The translations under genes and the position numbers were made by a program. This document shows, one piece after another, positions 8,153 to 11,396 of a stretch of 11,396 nucleotides of DNA. How positions within the stretch are numbered: the first letter of the stretch is position 1; every line of letters starts with the position of its first letter. This DNA is from Candidatus Omnitrophota bacterium. Lineage in GTDB: Bacteria > Omnitrophota > Gorgyraeia > Tantalellales > Tantalellaceae. The notes under the pieces are model-generated. The model made no database searches, had not been told where the DNA came from, and saw nothing but the letters and a program-made list of their open reading frames with translations. Location: NCBI GenBank assembly GCA_023142805.1, contig JAGLIU010000115.1, positions 1 through 11,396 on the forward strand. The letters run 5' to 3'.

Positions 8153-8527
8153 ATGCCGACAATAAATCAATTGATACGTAAAGGAAGAAAAGTTGTAAAA
8201 GATAAGACCAACTCCCCCGCTCTTCAAGGTTGTCCGCAGCGCAGAGGGGTGTGTCTTCAGGTAAAGACGCGTACTCCAAAGAAGCCAAACTCCGCTTTGA
8301 GAAAAGTCGCGAGGGTGCGTTTGACGAACAGGATAGAGGTAACCGCGTACATACCGGGGGAAGGGCATAATTTGCAGGAACACTCTATTGTAACTATCCG
8401 GGGCGGAAGGGTAAAGGATCTTCCAGGTGTGCGTTATCATATAGTCCGCGGCACATTGGACACTTCCGGAGTTGAGTCAAGAAGACGTTCAAGGTCTAAG
8501 TACGGGGCTAAAAAGCCGAAACAGTAA
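8153..8527 (+). CDS. rpsL: Ribosomal protein uS12
   Basis: This is the 30S subunit protein S12, which lines the decoding centre and controls accuracy. At 124 residues it has the normal length and aligns with E. coli S12 without gaps over its core. Signatures are ALQGCPQRRGVC (23-34), TPKKPNSALRKVARVRLTN (41-59), GEGHNLQEHS (69-78) and GGRVKDLPGVRYH (84-96). The streptomycin-determining residues K43 and K88 (K42 and K87 without Met) and P91 are wild type, so the S12 sequence predicts streptomycin sensitivity. D89 is the aspartate that RimO methylthiolates in E. coli. The gene begins 8 nt after rpoC with no L7Ae-like gene between them, unlike Bacillus. The basic tail RSKYGAKKPKQ is typical. TAA stop. 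Confidence 0.99.
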   Translation: MPTINQLIRKGRKVVKDKTNSPALQGCPQRRGVCLQVKTRTPKKPNSALRKVARVRLTNRIEVTAYIPGEGHNLQEHSIVTIRGGRVKDLPGVRYHIVRGTLDTSGVESRRRSRSKYGAKKPKQ

Positions 8528-8548
8528 ATCGTGAAAAGAGAAGAATAA

Positions 8549-8596
8549 ATGTGTGGTTGTCGGACACGAGTGAAAAAAAAGGATAAGGAAAAATGA
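8549..8596 (+). CDS. Possible 15-codon leader ORF overlapping the rpsG start
   Basis: In the rpsL-rpsG spacer, ATG at 8549 opens a 15-codon frame, MCGCRTRVKKKDKEK, whose TGA stop (8594-8596) overlaps the rpsG ATG as ATGA. Only a loose purine-rich stretch (AAAAGAGAAG, 8534-8543) precedes it, with no clear Shine-Dalgarno. The ATGA junction is the arrangement used for translational coupling. The peptide has a CxC pair and a Lys-rich tail, but much of that tail merely reflects the A-rich rpsG ribosome-binding region. I do not recognise it, and chance occurrence is quite possible. Confidence 0.2.
   Translation: MCGCRTRVKKKDKEK
8579..8589 (+). promoter_or_regulatory. rpsG ribosome-binding region, two candidate Shine-Dalgarnos
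   Basis: Two purine motifs precede the rpsG ATG: AAGGA at 8579-8583 (9 nt away) and AAGGA at 8585-8589 (3 nt away). The first has the more usual spacing. They follow a run of eight A residues (8573-8580). Confidence 0.6.
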
Positions 8597-9063
8597 GAAG
8601 AAGAAAAGCAGAAAAACGAGGGAATTTGCCGGACGCGAAATATAACAGTAAAGTGCTTGGTAAATTTGTAAACATGGTAATGGAAAGAGGAAAAAAATCC
8701 GTGGCGGAAAGTATTGTTTATGGAGCGCTTGACGGTGTCAAAGAAAAAATGAATGGTGTAGATCCTCTTGATGTGTTTATTACCGCGTTGGAAAACGCGC
8801 GTCCTTTATTAGAAGTGAAATCCAGACGAATAGGTGGGGCTACGTATCAGGTGCCTCTCGAAGTTAAACTTGAAAGAGGTCAATTTATGGCGATGAGATG
8901 GATAAGAGATTTTGCCAGAAATCAGAAAGGGCGACCTATGAGAGTGAAACTAGCTCAGGAAATCGTGAATGCGTATAAAAAAGAAGGTCCTTCGATGAAG
9001 AAACGTGAGGACACTCATAAAATGGCTGAAGCTAATAAGGCATTCGCGCATTATAAATGGTAA
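8593..9063 (+). CDS. rpsG: Ribosomal protein uS7
   Basis: This is the 30S head protein S7, which nucleates assembly of the 16S rRNA 3' domain, sits at the E site and in E. coli autoregulates the str operon. At 156 residues it has the normal length. The N-terminus MRRRKAEKR is the basic rRNA-binding arm. The core contains KSVAESIVYGALD (36-48), DPLDVFITALENARPLLEVKSRR with GGATYQVPLEV, and the C-terminal signature KKREDTHKMAEANKAFAHYKW, all strongly conserved in the family. The start is set by agreement of the N-terminus with other S7 proteins and by the AAGGA motifs upstream. The gene lies between rpsL and fusA as in the str operon, but is followed by an unusually long 199-nt gap before fusA. 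TAA stop. Confidence 0.99.
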   Translation: MRRRKAEKRGNLPDAKYNSKVLGKFVNMVMERGKKSVAESIVYGALDGVKEKMNGVDPLDVFITALENARPLLEVKSRRIGGATYQVPLEVKLERGQFMAMRWIRDFARNQKGRPMRVKLAQEIVNAYKKEGPSMKKREDTHKMAEANKAFAHYKW

Positions 9064-9071
9064 ATGAGTTC

Positions 9072-9092
9072 GTAGTTGGTAGTTTGTGGTTA
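9072..9092 (+). repeat. Three-unit imperfect heptamer tandem repeat
   Basis: GTAGTTG, GTAGTTT and GTGGTTA follow each other without a gap just after the rpsG stop. Units one and two differ at one base, and unit three differs from unit two at two. It is short and could be chance or a slippage product. It stands out because the rest of the spacer is purine-rich on this strand. Confidence 0.45.
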
Positions 9093-9246
9093 ACATATGA
9101 TCACTGAAGCCAGAACAACGGACTTGGAATTAGAAAAGGTGTGAAAGAGAAAGTGTATAGAAATTTTATTAACAGAATAATAGAAAACAACAACATTCAA
9201 ATGACATAAAAAGAGATAAAAGGTCACGAGAAATAAGTAAGGGGTC

Positions 9247-9251
9247 AGGTG
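9247..9251 (+). promoter_or_regulatory. fusA Shine-Dalgarno, widely spaced
   Basis: AGGTG lies 11 nt before the fusA ATG at 9263. A second purine motif, AAGGGG (9239-9244), is 18 nt away and probably too distant. The weak match and wide spacing contrast with the perfect site before the next gene. Confidence 0.5.
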
Positions 9252-9262
9252 TTAACAACTAG

Positions 9263-11332
9263 ATGGAAAATGTTCAAAATTTAAGAAACATAGGAATAAT
9301 AGCTCATATTGACGCGGGAAAGACCACTACCACAGAGAGAATACTTTTTCATACGGGAAAGATCTACAAAATAGGTGAGGTGCATGAAGGTACCGCGGTG
9401 ATGGACTGGATGGAACAAGAACAGGAAAGAGGGATCACTATAACCAGTGCTGTCACAACGTGTGAGTGGAAAGATAAAAAGATCAACATTATAGATACTC
9501 CCGGACATGTAGATTTTACCGTTGAAGTGGAACGTTCTTTGAAAGTTTTAGATGGTGCCTTGGTAGTATTTTGCGCGGTTGGCGGGGTCCAGCCGCAAAC
9601 TGAGACCGTATGGCGTCAAGCGGATCGTTATGATGTGCCGAAGATCGCTTTGATCAATAAGATAGATCGTACCGGAGCCGATTTTTTTAAGGTCATTATT
9701 GAAATGCATAAAAAGCTTGGCGCGAACGCGACACCTATACAGATTCCCATAGGGAAAGAAGAGGATTTTAACGGGATAATAGATATTGTCGAGGGTAAAG
9801 CCTATATGTTTGGTGAGGACGCGGACATGGGAGAAGCAACTGAAGTTGAGATACCGGAAGATATGAAGGATCTAGCCAGTCATTGGAGGCATAATCTTAT
9901 CGAAAAATTGGCTGACGTGGATTCGGAAGCCGAGGAATATTATCTTATGGATAAAGGTATTTATCCGGAGAAACTCAAAGCGATCATAAGGCGAGCTACT
10001 ATCAAGAATCTGTTTGTACCTGTTCTGTGCGCTTCCGCGCTTAAGAATAAGGGTATGAAGATAGTGATAGATTCGGTATGTGATTATCTTCCCTCGCCGA
10101 TGGATGTAGTTCCTCCTAAGGCGACTAATCCAAAAACAAATGAAGATATTGTTGTGAACCCTAAAAGTGACGAACCGCTTTGCGCATACGCTTACAAAAT
10201 AATGACGGATCCTTTTGTCGGGACATTGACGTTTACACGTATCTATTCAGGGACAATAAAATCCGGAACTTATATTTTAAATTCTACAACGGGTAAAAAG
10301 GAACGTGTGGGGAAAATTGTCAAGATGCATGCCGATCAAAGAGAACTAATTCAAGAAGCCGTAGCGGGGCAGATAGTGGGCCTTGTAGGGTTAAAAGAGA
10401 CATCTACCGCGCATACTCTTTGTGAGGAGAAACATCTCGTAACTTTAGAAAGGATCGTGTATCCGGAGCCGGTCATATCAATGGCGATAGAACCGGAGAC
10501 CAGATCTGACCAAGATAAGCTTAGTGAAGGGCTTAACAAACTTGTAAGAGAAGACCCTTCGTTTAAAGTTAGATACAATGAAGAGACGGGACAAACGCTT
10601 ATAAGCGGTATGGGTGAGCTTCATTTAGAAATAATAGTTGACAGATTAAAAAGAGAATTCAAGGTGGGAGCTAAAGTAGGCAGTCCTCAGGTAGCTTATC
10701 GGGAGACTATAACCAAAGAGATCGAGGTAACGGGTAAATTCATACAGCAGAGCGGAGGTCGTGGACAATATGGTCATGTTGAGGTGAGACTTGAACTTGG
10801 AGAAAAAGGATCGGGGATAACTTTTGAACAAGAAGTAAAAGGGGGGGCCGTTCCCAGAGAATATTTTAAAGCTGTGGAGCAAGGGATACATCGCGCCGCC
10901 AAAAATGGTCCTTTAGCGGGGTATCCCGTTACGGATATAAAGGCGGTTCTTTATGACGGATCGTATCATGAAGTTGATTCCTCGGAAATGGCTTTCAGTA
11001 ACGCGGGTAGTATAGCGTTTAAAGAGGGGACTCGAAAAGCGAACCCGGTGTTGCTTGAGCCGATAATGAACCTTGAAGTAACGACTCCCGATGAGTATTT
11101 GGGAGACGTTATAGGAGATATGAACATGCGAAGAATTAAGGTTGAACATATAGATCAGAAAGGTTCTACAAAGATAGTTACGGGTGCCGCTCCGTTGGCG
11201 CAAATGTTTGGATACGCGACCGCGTTAAGAAGCTTGACACAAGGCAGGGCTACGTATACAATGGAGCCTGCTTTTTACAAGGAAGTTCCTAAGGATTTAA
11301 TGATGAAGCTTATGTCGCCGTCGGCGGCTTGA
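9263..11332 (+). CDS. fusA: Translation elongation factor G
   Basis: This is EF-G, the GTPase that drives translocation of tRNA and mRNA on the ribosome and, with RRF, ribosome recycling. It has 689 residues, close to the usual 690-705. GTPase motifs: P-loop AHIDAGKTT (14-22), switch I RGITITSA with T61, DTPGH (78-82) with catalytic H82, NKID (132-135, where many homologues have NKMD) and SAL (258-260, usually SAF). Domain II starts near 290. Domain IV has QQSGGRGQYGHV (495-506) and the tip segment SYHEVDSSEMAF with H569. Domain V follows from about 600. The sequence is that of canonical EF-G rather than the divergent EF-G2 or tetracycline-protection paralogs, and its place after rpsG supports this. 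The start matches family N-termini a few residues before RNIGIIAHIDAGK. The TGA stop follows a short SPSAA tail encoded by a GC-rich inverted repeat. Confidence 0.99.
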   Translation: MENVQNLRNIGIIAHIDAGKTTTTERILFHTGKIYKIGEVHEGTAVMDWMEQEQERGITITSAVTTCEWKDKKINIIDTPGHVDFTVEVERSLKVLDGALVVFCAVGGVQPQTETVWRQADRYDVPKIALINKIDRTGADFFKVIIEMHKKLGANATPIQIPIGKEEDFNGIIDIVEGKAYMFGEDADMGEATEVEIPEDMKDLASHWRHNLIEKLADVDSEAEEYYLMDKGIYPEKLKAIIRRATIKNLFVPVLCASALKNKGMKIVIDSVCDYLPSPMDVVPPKATNPKTNEDIVVNPKSDEPLCAYAYKIMTDPFVGTLTFTRIYSGTIKSGTYILNSTTGKKERVGKIVKMHADQRELIQEAVAGQIVGLVGLKETSTAHTLCEEKHLVTLERIVYPEPVISMAIEPETRSDQDKLSEGLNKLVREDPSFKVRYNEETGQTLISGMGELHLEIIVDRLKREFKVGAKVGSPQVAYRETITKEIEVTGKFIQQSGGRGQYGHVEVRLELGEKGSGITFEQEVKGGAVPREYFKAVEQGIHRAAKNGPLAGYPVTDIKAVLYDGSYHEVDSSEMAFSNAGSIAFKEGTRKANPVLLEPIMNLEVTTPDEYLGDVIGDMNMRRIKVEHIDQKGSTKIVTGAAPLAQMFGYATALRSLTQGRATYTMEPAFYKEVPKDLMMKLMSPSAA
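11314..11328 (+). promoter_or_regulatory. GC-rich hairpin over the fusA 3' end
   Basis: GTCGCC (11314-11319) pairs with GGCGGC (11323-11328), including one U-G pair, around a GTC loop. CGCCGTCGGCG (11316-11326) is a perfect odd-centred palindrome. It ends two bases before the TGA stop and is followed by an AT-rich but not T-run sequence, so it is not a classical terminator. It could act as a 3'-end stabiliser, a processing site or a partial terminator between fusA and the next gene. Confidence 0.4.
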
Positions 11333-11356
11333 GTATATAATATTATAAGGTATTAA
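11329..11356 (+). promoter_or_regulatory. Weak candidate promoter before the tuf-like gene
   Basis: TTGAGT (11329-11334) and TATTAA (11351-11356) are 16 nt apart, each matching four of six sigma-70 consensus bases. A perfect TATAAT also occurs at 11336-11341 but has no -35 at proper spacing. E. coli has internal promoters for tufA near this place, which makes the idea reasonable. AT-rich spacers give such matches by chance, so support is weak. Confidence 0.2.
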
Positions 11357-11373
11357 AAAGAAAGAAAATATTT

Positions 11374-11380
11374 AAGGAGG
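11374..11380 (+). promoter_or_regulatory. Perfect Shine-Dalgarno AAGGAGG
   Basis: AAGGAGG lies 5 nt before the ATG at 11386. It is the strongest ribosome-binding site in the window, which fits a very highly expressed product such as EF-Tu. Confidence 0.85.
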
Positions 11381-11385
11381 GAATA

Positions 11386-11396
11386 ATGGCCAAGGC
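11386..11396 (+). CDS. tuf: Start of the gene after fusA, probably elongation factor Tu (cut by window edge)
   Basis: Only ATG GCC AAG GC is visible, encoding Met-Ala-Lys-Ala. Many EF-Tu proteins begin MAKAKF or MAKEKF. The position right after fusA and the perfect ribosome-binding site also point to tuf, the usual last gene of the str operon. The identity rests on context and four residues. Ribosomal protein S10 (rpsJ), whose proteins often begin MAK, is the main alternative. Confidence 0.65.

Larger units (their letters stand above)
9064..9262 (+). other. Long rpsG-fusA spacer, no recognisable gene
   Basis: These 199 nt hold no convincing gene. The 5' third is GT-rich with a short tandem repeat, and the rest is A/G-rich and looks weakly structured. 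The only ATG frames are very short: three codons at 9064, fifteen codons at 9097-9144 (MITEARTTDLELEKV) and two at 9201; I saw no Shine-Dalgarno upstream of the fifteen-codon frame. A TATGAT box at 9096-9101 has no properly spaced -35. GGTCA occurs twice (9222-9226 and 9243-9247) and GTTAAC twice (9089-9094 and 9251-9256). The region may be a long fusA leader, but nothing in it identifies a regulator. Confidence 0.6.

Noticed and set aside
9076..9101. TTGGTA and TATGAT as a fusA promoter
   Set aside because: The spacer is only 14 bp and the -35 lies in the GT-rich heptamer repeat; no better pairing is present in the gap.
9097..9144. 15-codon ORF MITEARTTDLELEKV in the rpsG-fusA gap
   Set aside because: It has no Shine-Dalgarno and no overlap or coupling geometry with a neighbour, and its length is expected by chance.

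Overview
The window is a slice of the core transcription/translation gene cluster of a bacterium, all on the + strand: the 3' part of rplL (ribosomal protein L7/L12), complete rpoB, rpoC, rpsL, rpsG and fusA, and the first codons of a gene that is most likely tuf. No mobile element, CRISPR array, tRNA, rRNA or foreign-looking gene is visible. Base composition looks moderately AT-rich and even across the genes, apart from the GC-rich rplL hinge and the extreme 3' end of fusA.

Organism: bacterial, standard genetic code (TAA, TAG and TGA are all used as stops). Beta' carries a long insertion inside the trigger loop (SI3-like), and beta carries a long charged insertion between the flap and the catalytic lysines. 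With rpoC running directly into rpsL and no L7Ae-like gene between them, this points to a diderm lineage rather than Firmicutes or Actinobacteria. The exact phylum cannot be fixed by eye. An uncultivated PVC-related, Omnitrophota-like or Elusimicrobiota-like bacterium would fit, at low confidence.

Layout: rplL ends at 265. A 110-nt spacer with a bipartite hairpin separates it from rpoB (376-4080). rpoC (4086-8144) follows after 5 nt and rpsL (8153-8527) after another 8 nt; the rpoC stop codon lies inside the rpsL Shine-Dalgarno. A 65-nt spacer with a 15-codon ORF leads to rpsG (8593-9063). A 199-nt purine-rich gap with no recognisable gene precedes fusA (9263-11332). A GC-rich hairpin covers the end of fusA, followed by an AT-rich spacer, a perfect AAGGAGG and ATGGCCAAGGC at the window edge.

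The genes supply the RNA polymerase catalytic subunits, two 30S decoding and assembly proteins (S12, S7), the 50S stalk protein that recruits GTPase factors (L7/L12) and the translocase EF-G. This joins the E. coli rif (rplL-rpoBC) and str (rpsL-rpsG-fusA-tuf) units into one co-directional block. I found no undescribed system; what deserves a second look is in the spacers.
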